A DNA stretch of 59,167 nt from JBGTIS01 sp041745535 (GCA_041745535.1 JBGTIS010000325.1:1-59167), one strand, 5' to 3'. Positions 17,487 through 26,638 are shown, numbered from the stretch's first letter. Translations and numbers: made by a program. The notes: a model not told the origin generated them from the sequence alone.

Positions 17487-19106
17487 ATGGATCAGGATAA
17501 ATTTAATAGTGCCAAACGATTTTCCGGTGGAAAAATAAATACTGCCAAAGCACGAGGCCTATCTGGTATCCCGATCAAAGCTGGCAATGCGGCCGTTGCT
17601 TTAGGCAAACTCCCGCCTCAGGCTACCGACCTGGAAGAAGCGGTGCTGGGTGCGCTGATGTTGGAAAAAGACGCGCTTACCACCGTTATTGAAATCCTGA
17701 GCCCCGAAAGTTTTTATAAAGATAGTAACAAAGAAATTTACAAGGCAATTACCGAGCTTTTCGATAATTCCGAACCGATTGATATTCTTACCGTTACCAA
17801 TCAGCTCAGAAAAAATGGCAAACTCGAGTTTGTAGGTGGCCCATTTGTGATTACCGAACTCACCAACCGGGTAAACTCCGCGGCCAATATTGAATACCAT
17901 GCCCGCATTGTGGCCGAACAGGCCATTAAGCGGGAATTGATCAACATCGCTTCTGAAATTGAAAAAGAAGCCTATGAAGATACTACTGATGTTTTTTCGC
18001 TACTCGACCAGGTAGAGCAGAAAATATTTAACGTATCCGAATCAAATATCCGGAAGAACTATGTGGACATGCGCTCGTTAATGCGGGAAGCCATTATAGA
18101 ACTGGAAGCTAAAAAACTACATAAAGATGGGCTTACGGGCGTACCTACCGGGTTTTCTGCTTTGGATCGCCTAACTTCCGGCTGGCAAAAATCGGATCTG
18201 GTTATTATAGCGGCCAGACCAGGTATGGGTAAAACGGCATTTATTGTATCTGCCCTGCGAAACGCGGCCATTGATTTTGAACATGCCGTAGCCATTTTTT
18301 CTTTGGAAATGTCATCCGTCCAGTTAGTCAACAGGCTTATTTCTGCTGAAGCTGAACTGGAAAGCGACAAAATCAAACGCGGCACGCTGGCCGATTACGA
18401 ATGGGAACAACTGGTGCATAAAACCGCTAAATTATCAGAAGCTCCCATATTTATTGATGATACGCCTGCCCTTTCCATCCGTGAGTTTCGTTCCAAATGC
18501 CGAAGGCTGAAAGCGCACCACGACGTAAAGCTGATTGTGGTGGATTATCTACAGTTGATGTCAGGCGATTCTTCCAAGGGCAACCAGGGAAACCGCGAAC
18601 AGGAAATTGCTTCTATCTCGAGGGCAATGAAAAATATTGCCAAAGAGCTTAATGTACCGGTTATTGCCCTGTCGCAGTTAAGCCGGGCTGTGGAAACCAG
18701 AGGCGGCGACAAACGTCCGCAACTTTCTGACCTCAGGGAGTCGGGTAGTATCGAGCAGGATGCCGATATGGTACTTTTCCTTTATCGTCCGGAATATTAT
18801 AATCTGAGCGAAGACGAATCAGGCCAGCCTACCCAGGGTGTGGGTGAGGTAATTATTGCCAAACACAGGAATGGTAGTCTCGATACGGTCAGGCTTAGGT
18901 TTATCGGCCGGTTCACTAAATTTACCAACCTGGAGAATACTTATCCGGGTACGGGTACCTACGGCAATGCCATGATGAACGTCAGGTCGTCCAGCGATTT
19001 TGGAAATCCTAACATGATCACCTTAGGCTCTAAAGCGAATCCACCTTCTGAAAAAGATAACCTTCCGGAAGGTTTTGATACAGGAAACGACGACGCTCCT
19101 TTCTAA
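17487..19106 (+). CDS. dnaB: Replicative DNA helicase
   Basis: DnaB is the hexameric 5'-3' helicase of the replication fork. The 539 residues comprise an N-terminal DnaB domain (PPQATDLEEAVLGALMLEKD, about 43-150), a linker, and a RecA-like C-terminal domain. That domain has Walker A ARPGMGKTAF near residue 242, Walker B KLIVVDYLQLM, and the arginine-finger and helicase motifs LSQLSRAVE and DLRESGSIEQDADMV. A 40-residue basic N-terminal extension (KRFSGGKINTAKARG) precedes the domain and is longer than in E. coli. The C-terminal tail ends in DDAPF. No intein is seen. pdxH follows at 33 bases. Confidence 0.97.
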   Translation: MDQDKFNSAKRFSGGKINTAKARGLSGIPIKAGNAAVALGKLPPQATDLEEAVLGALMLEKDALTTVIEILSPESFYKDSNKEIYKAITELFDNSEPIDILTVTNQLRKNGKLEFVGGPFVITELTNRVNSAANIEYHARIVAEQAIKRELINIASEIEKEAYEDTTDVFSLLDQVEQKIFNVSESNIRKNYVDMRSLMREAIIELEAKKLHKDGLTGVPTGFSALDRLTSGWQKSDLVIIAARPGMGKTAFIVSALRNAAIDFEHAVAIFSLEMSSVQLVNRLISAEAELESDKIKRGTLADYEWEQLVHKTAKLSEAPIFIDDTPALSIREFRSKCRRLKAHHDVKLIVVDYLQLMSGDSSKGNQGNREQEIASISRAMKNIAKELNVPVIALSQLSRAVETRGGDKRPQLSDLRESGSIEQDADMVLFLYRPEYYNLSEDESGQPTQGVGEVIIAKHRNGSLDTVRLRFIGRFTKFTNLENTYPGTGTYGNAMMNVRSSSDFGNPNMITLGSKANPPSEKDNLPEGFDTGNDDAPF

Positions 19107-19139
19107 TTTGCCTTATCTTATTTCAATCAAGTAATTGCC

Positions 19140-19784
19140 ATGAACATATCTGTTGCTGATTTGAGAAAAACCTATTCCAGTAGCCAGTTAGGCATTGATG
19201 ATACAGACCGCGATCCTATTATCCAGTTTAAAAAATGGTTTGATGAGGCACTTCAGGCTGAAATTACAGAACCCAATGCCATGCACCTTGCTACCGTTTC
19301 GGCAACAGGTAAACCGGCAGGCAGAATTGTATTGTTAAAAGGAATCGAAGCCCAGGGATTTACTTTTTATACCAATTACGACAGCCGGAAAGGAAAGGAA
19401 CTAATACAAAATCCTGATGCCGCACTCACCTTTTTCTGGCCGGAACTGGAACGGCAAGTTAGAATTGAAGGAAAAACCTTCAAAGTTGATGAAGAAACTT
19501 CAACCCAATACTTTCATACACGCCCCCGCGGCAGCCAGATTGGCGCCTGGGTTTCTCCTCAAAGCACGGTAATAGAAAGCAGAGCGGTACTGGACAAACG
19601 AGAGCAGGATTTTATCAGGAAATTTGAAAACCAGGAAATACCGAAACCACCGAACTGGGGCGGATTCAGGTTGCAACCGGTTGCTATCGAATTCTGGCAG
19701 GGAAGGCCGAGCAGGTTGCACGACCGAATTTATTATTCGTTGAATAATTCCGGCGCATGGACGATCAGCAGGCTGGCGCCGTGA
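19140..19784 (+). CDS. pdxH: Pyridoxamine 5'-phosphate oxidase
   Basis: The FMN enzyme oxidises pyridoxamine- or pyridoxine-5'-phosphate to pyridoxal-5'-phosphate. The 214 residues are the usual length. Key stretches are PAGRIVLLKG (FMN binding), FYTNYDSRKGKEL, RGSQIGAWVSPQS and the C-terminal RLHDRIYY, with the protein ending WTISRLAP as in the family. It lies 33 bases after dnaB and could share its transcript. The next gene, an aminotransferase, depends on PLP, though a functional link is not required. Confidence 0.96.
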   Translation: MNISVADLRKTYSSSQLGIDDTDRDPIIQFKKWFDEALQAEITEPNAMHLATVSATGKPAGRIVLLKGIEAQGFTFYTNYDSRKGKELIQNPDAALTFFWPELERQVRIEGKTFKVDEETSTQYFHTRPRGSQIGAWVSPQSTVIESRAVLDKREQDFIRKFENQEIPKPPNWGGFRLQPVAIEFWQGRPSRLHDRIYYSLNNSGAWTISRLAP

Positions 19785-19827
19785 AGATTACTGCCTGTTA
19801 TTAACATTTTCAAACTCGTTTATTATC

Positions 19828-19886
19828 TTGCGGTTTCAAAAAATCAGGTGATAGCTTTTGATGGTTACCTGATAACAGTACCGCAA
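19828..19886 (+). promoter_or_regulatory. Nested stem-loop in the leader of the aminotransferase gene
   Basis: An outer stem TTGCGGT/ACCGCAA (19828-19834 with 19880-19886) encloses an inner stem ATCAGGTGA/TTACCTGAT (19843-19851 with 19865-19873, one G-U pair). It ends 16 bases before the start at 19903. The only T-like tail is on the opposite strand, so a leader regulatory structure is as likely as a terminator. Confidence 0.4.
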
Positions 19887-19902
19887 AAAATTAATTAACC
19901 AT

Positions 19903-21132
19903 ATGACTTCTACCCAAAGTTTTTCGCAAGCGCGTATTCAGCATACAGATTTAAAAGGTCTGGATGATCAATATTATTTACAGGTTTTCCGCAGATATCC
20001 GGTTATATTAACCAAAGGAGAAGGTAGTTATGTGTGGGATACCAACGGAAAACGATATATTGATGCCATGGCCGGAATTGCCGTGAACAGCGTAGGTCAT
20101 TGCCATCCTAAAGTGGTGCAGGCCATTCAGCAACAGGCAGCCACCCTGATTCATATTTCCAATGCCTACCTGAGCCAACCACAGGCTGAACTGGCTGGAA
20201 AATTAGCTGAAATTTCAGGACTCGACCGGGTGTTCTTTACCAACTCTGGTGCTGAGTCAGTAGAGGCAGCTTTTAAACTGGCCCGGAAATATGCCCATCA
20301 GCATGGCCGGGGCGGTAACATTATTTCAATGGAAGGTTGCTTCCACGGACGCACCCTGGCCACTATCGCGGCAGGAAAAGCCAAATATCAGAAAGGCTTT
20401 GAACCCATTCCCTCTGGTTTTATGCAGGTTCCTTTTAATGATATTAACAAAGTAGCAGAAGCCATCAACCAGGAAACAGCAGCTGTTATTGTTGAGCCTA
20501 TCCAGGGCGAAGGCGGCATTCATATCGCCGATAAAGAATTTCTACAACAGCTTCGCGAATTGTGCGGCGAAAAAAATGTATTGCTGATTCTGGACGAAAT
20601 TCAATGTGGGATGGGCCGTACGGGAAGCTTTTTTGCCTATCAGCAATATGGTATACTGCCCGATATCCTTACCACCGCTAAAGCTTTGGGAGGAGGAGTT
20701 CCCATAGGAGCGATGCTGGCCGTTCAGCAAGTAGCCGAGGCTCTGGATTATGGTGATCATGGAACCACCTTTGGTGGAAACCCATTGGCCTGCGCGGCTG
20801 CTTTGGCTGCTATTGAGGTAATAGAAGAAGAAAATTTCTTGCGGCAAGCAAAAGAAAAAGGGGAAGTCATTCTTCAACGGCTGGAAAATGAAGCCGCTAA
20901 TGAGCCCGGCATTGTAGCAGTAAGAGGCAGAGGTTTAATGATTGGTGTGGAAGTAAAAGGTTCGGGCAGACCAGTGGTAATGAAAATGCTTGAAAAAGGA
21001 ATTCTGATTAACTTTATTTCAGAAAATGTAATTCGCTTGGTACCTCCACTGAATATTAGTATAGAAGATTTACACACCGTAGTAGACAAACTGCTGCTTT
21101 CGGTAAAAGAAGTGCGGGAAGAAACGGCATAA
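19903..21132 (+). CDS. Class III aminotransferase, acetylornithine aminotransferase-like
   Basis: A 409-residue PLP enzyme of the acetylornithine/ornithine aminotransferase group. Visible marks: PLP phosphate site TNSGAESVEAAFKLARKY, HGRTLATIAAG, the cofactor Asp in LILDEIQCGMGRTG and the Schiff-base Lys at about 260 in TTAKALGGGVPIGAM. ArgD (arginine synthesis) is the nearest well-known relative, but related aspartate-aminotransferase-family proteins in Bacteroidota look the same and no arg genes are beside it. A structured leader precedes it and a bidirectional terminator follows. Confidence 0.88.
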   Translation: MTSTQSFSQARIQHTDLKGLDDQYYLQVFRRYPVILTKGEGSYVWDTNGKRYIDAMAGIAVNSVGHCHPKVVQAIQQQAATLIHISNAYLSQPQAELAGKLAEISGLDRVFFTNSGAESVEAAFKLARKYAHQHGRGGNIISMEGCFHGRTLATIAAGKAKYQKGFEPIPSGFMQVPFNDINKVAEAINQETAAVIVEPIQGEGGIHIADKEFLQQLRELCGEKNVLLILDEIQCGMGRTGSFFAYQQYGILPDILTTAKALGGGVPIGAMLAVQQVAEALDYGDHGTTFGGNPLACAAALAAIEVIEEENFLRQAKEKGEVILQRLENEAANEPGIVAVRGRGLMIGVEVKGSGRPVVMKMLEKGILINFISENVIRLVPPLNISIEDLHTVVDKLLLSVKEVREETA

Positions 21133-21161
21133 AAAAAGCCTGGAATTACCAGGCTTTTTTT
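21131..21161. terminator. Bidirectional intrinsic terminator between the aminotransferase and rplT
   Basis: Thirteen-base arms, seven A plus GCCTGG and CCAGGC plus seven T, flank a 5-base loop (AATTA). The A and T tracts make it work in both directions. It overlaps both stop codons, ending the aminotransferase transcript on plus and the ribosomal operon on minus. Confidence 0.92.
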
Positions 21162-21504
21162 ATTTTACTTTATCTACGATGGCTTTAAAAGCATCAGGAT
21201 GGTTCATCGCCAAATCGGCCAGCACTTTTCGGTTAAAGTCTAATCCGTTAGCTTTTATCATTCCCATAAACTGAGAATAAGACAATCCATACTGCCGCAC
21301 CCCGGCATTGATTCGCTGAATCCATAAGGCACGAAAGTCTCTTTTCTTGGCACGTCGGTCGCGGTAAGCATACAGCAAACCTTTATCAACCGCGTTTTTC
21401 GCTACTGTCCATACGTTTTTACGCCGACCGAAATAGCCTTTCGCTTGTTTTAATACTTTTTTTCTCCTTGCTCTTGAAGCAACATGATTTACTGATCTTG
21501 GCAT
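21160..21504 (-). CDS. rplT: 50S ribosomal protein L20
   Basis: L20 binds 23S rRNA early in 50S assembly. The 114 residues are the normal length and begin MPRSVNHVASRARRKK, with LWIQRINAGVRQYGLSYSQF and the C-terminal domain GLDFNRKVLADLA. It is the last gene of the thrS-infC-rpmI-rplT operon on the minus strand, 84 bases after rpmI. Confidence 0.98.
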   Translation of the reverse strand: MPRSVNHVASRARRKKVLKQAKGYFGRRKNVWTVAKNAVDKGLLYAYRDRRAKKRDFRALWIQRINAGVRQYGLSYSQFMGMIKANGLDFNRKVLADLAMNHPDAFKAIVDKVK

Positions 21505-21588
21505 ACAATTTTGTTTTTGATATTTGGCGGCTTCAGCAAATTTTGCCAGCTCTTAAAGCCAAATCTCAGGTGAATAAAAAACCTAATT

Positions 21589-21783
21589 TTAGATGTTCAA
21601 CAAAGCTTTGATTCTGTACTCATCCGACTTATGTACTAAGGTCGAGTGTGTCAGATTTCTTTTCTGCTTTGTTTCCTTTTTGGTCAAAATATGACTTTTA
21701 AAAGCATGTTTCCGCTTCAGTTTACCTGAACCGGTTAGCTTAAATCTCTTTTTGGCTCCGGAATTCGTTTTTACTTTTGGCAT
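21589..21783 (-). CDS. rpmI: 50S ribosomal protein L35
   Basis: A 64-residue basic protein (MPKVKTNSGAKKRFKLTG, KRKHAFKSHILTKK) matching L35 in length and motifs. It sits between infC and rplT in the order conserved across bacteria, 47 bases after infC. Confidence 0.98.
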   Translation of the reverse strand: MPKVKTNSGAKKRFKLTGSGKLKRKHAFKSHILTKKETKQKRNLTHSTLVHKSDEYRIKALLNI

Positions 21784-21830
21784 TATAACAATATATTTAT
21801 TATGATTTAGATCATCCTTCTGGACAATAA

Positions 21831-22382
21831 TTACTTTTTACCTGCTTTAGGAGTTAGCATCAAATACATACGTTTTCCCATCATTTTCGGCAATTCCTCT
21901 ACTTTACCAAATTCTTCAAGTTCAGTAGCAAAACGTAATAATAGCGCTTCGCCTCGCTCTTTAAAAACAATAGTTCTACCCACAAAGTGAACATAAGCCT
22001 TTACTTTGGCGCCTTCTTTCAGAAAGTTTTCCGCATGCTTCAATTTAAAATTGAAATCATGGTCATCTGTATTAGGGCCAAATCTGATTTCTTTGACAAC
22101 GGTTTTTTGTGCCTTTGCCTTGATTTCTTTTTGCTTTTTCTTCTGCTCATACTTGAACTTGGAATAGTCTATTATTTTACAGACGGGTGGGTCAGCTTTG
22201 GGCGAAATCTCTACAAGGTCCAACCCCTGCTGTGTGGCCATAGATATTGCTGTTTTGATATCGTAAATATCAACATTGACATTATCTCCCACTACACGAA
22301 CAAATGGTACTCTTATTCGTTCGTTTACCCGGTAAGGTTCAGGTTCCCTACCTCTGAATGTACTTCTTCTAAACTTACTAAT
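21831..22382 (-). CDS. infC: Translation initiation factor IF-3, starting at an AUU codon
   Basis: IF-3 binds the 30S subunit, blocks premature 50S joining and discriminates start codons. The first standard start (GTG at 22292) would leave only 153 residues and cut the N-domain. In the same frame an ATT at 22382 follows a perfect AGGAGGT (22387-22393, minus) and adds SKFRRSTFRGREPEPYRVNE, giving 183 residues, the family norm. AUU is the classic infC start, allowing autorepression because IF-3 rejects it. The linker helix and C-domain (KEIRFGPNTDDHDFNFKLKHAENFL) are complete. It lies between thrS and rpmI. Confidence 0.95.
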   Translation of the reverse strand: MSKFRRSTFRGREPEPYRVNERIRVPFVRVVGDNVNVDIYDIKTAISMATQQGLDLVEISPKADPPVCKIIDYSKFKYEQKKKQKEIKAKAQKTVVKEIRFGPNTDDHDFNFKLKHAENFLKEGAKVKAYVHFVGRTIVFKERGEALLLRFATELEEFGKVEELPKMMGKRMYLMLTPKAGKK

Positions 22383-22386
22383 AGTT

Positions 22387-22393
22387 ACCTCCT
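22387..22393 (-). promoter_or_regulatory. Strong Shine-Dalgarno sequence of infC
   Basis: AGGAGGT on the minus strand ends 4 bases before the ATT start. It decides the start choice. Such a full site stands out because the other starts in this window, as in most Bacteroidota genes, lack one. Confidence 0.88.
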
Positions 22394-22475
22394 GGTTTAT
22401 TTAAAAAAAATTGAACTGCAAATATGAAAATAAAATAAGTAAAATGAAATATCAATACTAAAATTGATTGTAATA

Positions 22476-24449
22476 CTATTTTGGCGAACCGGCAGTTTCC
22501 GGAGATTGTTCATTTTTCACCTCTTCTTTAAAGTAATTAACGAATCCATCGAGCGTAAAACTTCCCACATCACCCATTCCATGTCGGCGAACCGATACTT
22601 CCTCTTTCATTTGTTCTTTCTCTCCAACAATCAGCATAAAAGGAATTTTGCCCACTTCCGCGTCTCTGATTTTTTTCCCGATTTTTTCATCCCGGTTATC
22701 AATGGTACCTCGTATGTCATGGCTCCCCATTACTTCCTTCACCTGTTCAGCGTAGTCGGCAAACTTTTCAGAAATAGGTAATACAATAAATTGTTCTGGC
22801 GACAACCATAAGGGCAGATTTCCGGCAGTATTTTCTAATAAAATAGCTATAAACCGCTCCATAGAACCAAATGGCGCACGGTGAATCATAACCGGCTGAT
22901 GTTTCTGATTATCAGATCCGATGTAGGTCATATCAAACCTTTCCGGTAAATTATAATCTACCTGAATAGTTCCTAATTGCCATTTTCTCCCCAGCGCGTC
23001 TTTTACCATAAAATCGAGCTTAGGCCCATAGAAAGCAGCTTCACCATATTCGGTAACTGTATTTAAACCTTTTTCGTGAGTTGCTTCAATAATGGCCTGT
23101 TCTGCCAATTCCCAGTTATGGTCACTTCCAATATATTTACTTCTGTCTACTTTATCGCGCAGGGAAATCTGGGCAGTAAAATCACTGAAGCCTAAACTAT
23201 TGAAAACATAAAAAACCAGATCGATCACTTTTTTGAATTCATCTTTCAACTGGTCGGGCCGGCAGAAAATATGGGCATCGTCCTGGGTAAATCCTCTTAC
23301 CCTGGTTAGCCCGTGCAATTCTCCGCTTTGCTCGTATCGGTAAACCGTGCCAAATTCAGCATATCGGATAGGCAGTTCCTTATACGAATGTGGTTTCACA
23401 TTATAAATTTCAATGTGGTGGGGACAGTTCATTGGTTTCAGCAAAAACTCTTCATTTTCATTCGGCGTATGAATGGGTTTAAAAGAATCTTTACCATACT
23501 TTTCGTAATGTCCTGATGTAATATACAGGTTTTTATTACCAATATGCGGCGTAATCACCATTTGGTATCCGGCTTTTTCCTGGGCTTTTTTCAGAAAACC
23601 CTCCAGCCGCTGCCGGATTAATACACCTTTGGGCAACCACAAAGGCAACCCTGCTCCTACTTTTTCTGAAAAAGAGAAAATTTCCAGTTCCTTTCCCAGT
23701 TTCCGATGGTCTCTTTTTTTAGCTTCCTCTACCAGTTCAAGGTATTCCTTTAGATCCTTTTGCTTCGGGAAAGTGATACCATAAATTCTGGTTAGCTGTT
23801 TGTTTTTTTCATTACCCCGCCAATAAGCACCCGCCACATTGGTTAGTTTTATAGCTTTGATAAAACCAGTTTGTGGAATATGCGGTCCCCGGCACAAATC
23901 GGTAAAATTACCCTGACGATAAAAGGTAATGGCGCCATCTTCCAAATCCTGGAGCAACTCAAGCTTGTACTCATCGCCTTTTTTAGAGAAATAATCGATG
24001 GCATCGGCCTTGGCAATTGCTTCCCGTTGATAAATATTTCCCTGTCTGGCAAGTTCCAGCATTTTCTGTTCGATGCGCTCCAGGTCTTCAGGCTTTAAAA
24101 CATAATCGCCCAAATCCACATCATAATAAAATCCACCATCAATAGCTGGGCCTATACCAAATTTTACACCTGGAAATAAAGCTTCCAGGGCTTCCGCCAT
24201 CAGGTGCGCTGACGAATGCCAGAAAGCAGCTTTTCCTTCATCGTCATTCCAGGTAAGCAATCTGATACTGGCATCAGCCTGAATGGGTCGGGTAGCATCC
24301 CAGATTTCATCATTCACTTTGACAGCCAGCACGTTTCTGGCCAATCCTTCACTAATTCCTTGTGCTATTTCTAATCCGGTAACTCCTTTTGGGTATTCTT
24401 TTACTGAGCCATCGGGTAATATTATGTGTAAAGGTTGTATTTCGCTCAT
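22476..24449 (-). CDS. thrS: Threonyl-tRNA synthetase
   Basis: ThrRS charges tRNA-Thr. The 657 residues contain, in order, the TGS domain (LPDGSVKEYPKGVTGLEIA), the editing domain with HSSAHLMAEAL (His-x3-His), the class II catalytic core with MNCPHHIEIY (zinc Cys) and RVRGFTQDDAHIFC, and the anticodon-binding domain near EQFIVLPISEKFADYA. The protein is complete. It leads the thrS-infC-rpmI-rplT block and begins one base before the stop codon of the upstream TPR gene, so the TPR gene's promoter probably feeds it too. Confidence 0.97.
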   Translation of the reverse strand: MSEIQPLHIILPDGSVKEYPKGVTGLEIAQGISEGLARNVLAVKVNDEIWDATRPIQADASIRLLTWNDDEGKAAFWHSSAHLMAEALEALFPGVKFGIGPAIDGGFYYDVDLGDYVLKPEDLERIEQKMLELARQGNIYQREAIAKADAIDYFSKKGDEYKLELLQDLEDGAITFYRQGNFTDLCRGPHIPQTGFIKAIKLTNVAGAYWRGNEKNKQLTRIYGITFPKQKDLKEYLELVEEAKKRDHRKLGKELEIFSFSEKVGAGLPLWLPKGVLIRQRLEGFLKKAQEKAGYQMVITPHIGNKNLYITSGHYEKYGKDSFKPIHTPNENEEFLLKPMNCPHHIEIYNVKPHSYKELPIRYAEFGTVYRYEQSGELHGLTRVRGFTQDDAHIFCRPDQLKDEFKKVIDLVFYVFNSLGFSDFTAQISLRDKVDRSKYIGSDHNWELAEQAIIEATHEKGLNTVTEYGEAAFYGPKLDFMVKDALGRKWQLGTIQVDYNLPERFDMTYIGSDNQKHQPVMIHRAPFGSMERFIAILLENTAGNLPLWLSPEQFIVLPISEKFADYAEQVKEVMGSHDIRGTIDNRDEKIGKKIRDAEVGKIPFMLIVGEKEQMKEEVSVRRHGMGDVGSFTLDGFVNYFKEEVKNEQSPETAGSPK

Positions 24450-24450
24450 G

Positions 24451-25602
24451 TTAATTATTTTGTTCCTTAGCAGGATTCAAAAAAGGCAACGGATCAATGG
24501 GCTGCATTTGCTTTTCCCGCTCTTCCTGTTTTCTTTTTTGCAAATATGCGACTTTTCTTTTGAGTTGGTCTAACTCCTGCCCAGCTAAATTATAAAGTTT
24601 AGGCTGCCGGGTTGAATCCTGCTCCAGTAATTCCTCATATTGGTTAATCGCTCTGCTGTAATCGCGCCGCTTGTCGTAAATGCGGGCCATGGTGAGCAGG
24701 GCATTCTGGTCGCCGGCTTTCGCGTCTAATATTTTTTGGGCATAGTGCAGAGATGAATCATAAACATTCGTGTTTTCAAAGTAATAATCTTTCAATTCAT
24801 TGTATACTGAAACATTTCCAATTTCCTGCAATAGCTTCTGATCGGCCATAATGGTATACAATATATTTTTTGCGCTATCAGGTTTTCCAACCTGTCTTAA
24901 TACCTGTGCCTTCTGCAATAACAGACTTTCATCATCAGGATTTTCCATACTGTCCAGATACGCATGCGCTTTTTCAAAATTATGACCGGCAATAAATAAC
25001 CGCATCAGATTTTGATAAAAAACTTGCCGGTTGGCCCCATTTTCCAGTCCTGACAGATAGGTGGCTTCGGCGGCGGCAGTATCCTGTAAAACCGAAAGCG
25101 CATTTCCTTTTAACAGGTAATACTGATTGTTTTTCGGATTCAGCCTTAGGGCACTGTCGGCATACAAGGCAGCCTCTTTGTATTTTCCATTTTCAAGGCA
25201 ACCATTGGCTACAATACCGTATAATTCCGCGGAACCGTTGCCCTGATTGAGCGCCCGCTGGGCATCCGCGAAAGCCGCATCGGTTTCTCCATGAGCCAGT
25301 TGTGCCCTGATTTTAGTATACAGATAATCGGCATTGCCACTGGATAAATCAATTGCCGCGTTAATACTTCGCAACGCTTCCGCAGGTTGCTGTAACGACA
25401 ACAAAATCTTGGATTTCTTGTAATAGGCGTCCGGATTTTCCGGATTGCTCTCCAGAATCAGGTTCACCTCTTTAAGAGCCCTTTGGTAATACGCAGCATC
25501 CAAAGCCTGTGTTTCAGGAATTTTAAATTGATTCCGCTTTCCTTCGCAGGCGACCGTTAAGAATATAATAAAAAAAATTGTTATGTTTTTCAAGAATAAC
25601 AT
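24451..25602 (-). CDS. TPR-repeat lipoprotein
   Basis: 383 residues from the ATG at 25602, preferred over an in-frame TTG at 25617 because it begins the signal peptide and leaves room after the predicted promoter. MLFLKNITIFFIIFLTVAC is a lipoprotein signal. The rest is a string of tetratricopeptide repeats (about residues 25-340; for example NPENPDAYYKKSKILLSLQQ, YYLLKGNALSVLQDTAAAEA) ending in a charged coiled tail (KRKVAYLQKRKQEEREK). TPR proteins scaffold complexes; a specific partner is not evident. One base separates it from thrS. Confidence 0.85.
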   Translation of the reverse strand: MLFLKNITIFFIIFLTVACEGKRNQFKIPETQALDAAYYQRALKEVNLILESNPENPDAYYKKSKILLSLQQPAEALRSINAAIDLSSGNADYLYTKIRAQLAHGETDAAFADAQRALNQGNGSAELYGIVANGCLENGKYKEAALYADSALRLNPKNNQYYLLKGNALSVLQDTAAAEATYLSGLENGANRQVFYQNLMRLFIAGHNFEKAHAYLDSMENPDDESLLLQKAQVLRQVGKPDSAKNILYTIMADQKLLQEIGNVSVYNELKDYYFENTNVYDSSLHYAQKILDAKAGDQNALLTMARIYDKRRDYSRAINQYEELLEQDSTRQPKLYNLAGQELDQLKRKVAYLQKRKQEEREKQMQPIDPLPFLNPAKEQNN

Positions 25603-25626
25603 ATCAGCATTAATCAAAAAAATTTA

Positions 25627-25634
25627 CAAAAATA
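25627..25634 (-). promoter_or_regulatory. Predicted -7 element for the TPR-thrS-infC-rpmI-rplT transcript
   Basis: TATTTTTG on the minus strand matches TAnnTTTG. It ends 24 bases before the ATG at 25602. The -33 region is not recognisable, so this is a partial match only. Confidence 0.4.
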
Positions 25635-25660
25635 AACCAGAATCCAGGGGGCTTGTCGGT

Positions 25661-26638
25661 TTAGTTAAAAAAGCTTTTTACTTCTATCATTTTGTTATCG
25701 GAGCCATCGTGAACGGCATAGTTAAAACCTTTTTGCAAACTATAGGCGCCCACATCTCCATTTTTTCCCAATGCTAAAAACCCTATTTGGAAATCCCTGG
25801 CATTTTTTTGTTTGGCAATCCGGCGAATGGCTTCTTCACAGGCTTCCTGGGGTGAACGTCCCTGTCGCATTAGTTCCACAATCAGGTGCGATCCTACTAC
25901 TTTAATTACGGCCTCCCCCAGTCCGGTAGCCGTAGCAGCTCCTACTTCATTATCTACATACAACCCCGCTCCGATAATAGGTGAATCGCCTACCCTACCG
26001 CGCATTTTCCATGCCAACCCACTGGTAGTACAGGCTCCTGATAAATTTCCTGAATCATCCAGGGCCAGCAACCCGATGGTATCATGATTTTCAACGTTTA
26101 TGATAGGTTTATATTCCGCGGTTTTCAGCCATTCTTTCCAGGCTTTTTCAGCTTCAGGCGTAAGTAAATTTTCTTTTTTAAACCCATTGGCCAAAGCAAA
26201 CCGCAATGCGCCGTCTCCTACCAGCATCACATGAGGGGTTTTTTCCATAATCATTCGGGCAACTGATACCGGATGTTTGATATGTTCCAGAAAAGCTACG
26301 GAACCGCATTCGCCGTTTTCGTCCATAATGCAGGCATCCAGGGTTACTTTGCCGTCGCGGTCAGGGAATCCGCCAATGCCTACCGAACTACCTGAGGCAT
26401 CAGCTTCTGTAATCCGTACCCCTGCCTCGGCGGCGTCCAGAGAGCGACCACCCGCTGATAAAGTTTTCCAGGCTTCTTCGTTTGCTGCTAAACCATGATT
26501 CCAGGTAGAAATAACAATCGGCTTTTGAGCAGTAATCTTGTTTTTTGCTTTTCCAAATGTTTTGTTAATAAAAGGGGTACTGCTCAGCATGGCGGCTCCA
26601 AGTGATATTTTTCGTAAAAATGTTCTTCTTTTTGTCAT
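25661..26638 (-). CDS. Tat-exported N4-(beta-N-acetylglucosaminyl)-asparaginase / isoaspartyl peptidase family
   Basis: An Ntn-hydrolase of 325 residues. The start has a twin-arginine signal (MTKRRTFLRKISLGAAMLSS), indicating export of a folded protein. The precursor is cut before the nucleophile Thr at about 187 (NVENHDTIGLLALD), with GRVGDSPIIGAGLYVDNEVGAATATG after it, as in aspartylglucosaminidase. That enzyme removes the GlcNAc-Asn link of N-glycoproteins; isoaspartyl peptidase is the alternative, but the HDT-I-G form and PIIGAGLYVDN favour the glycoasparaginase side. It has its own -7 element and is 58 bases upstream of the TPR gene. Confidence 0.85.
   Translation of the reverse strand: MTKRRTFLRKISLGAAMLSSTPFINKTFGKAKNKITAQKPIVISTWNHGLAANEEAWKTLSAGGRSLDAAEAGVRITEADASGSSVGIGGFPDRDGKVTLDACIMDENGECGSVAFLEHIKHPVSVARMIMEKTPHVMLVGDGALRFALANGFKKENLLTPEAEKAWKEWLKTAEYKPIINVENHDTIGLLALDDSGNLSGACTTSGLAWKMRGRVGDSPIIGAGLYVDNEVGAATATGLGEAVIKVVGSHLIVELMRQGRSPQEACEEAIRRIAKQKNARDFQIGFLALGKNGDVGAYSLQKGFNYAVHDGSDNKMIEVKSFFN

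Noticed and set aside
22292..22294. GTG at 22292 (minus) as the start of infC
   Set aside because: It removes 30 conserved residues and has no ribosome binding site, while the ATT at 22382 has a perfect one and gives the normal length.
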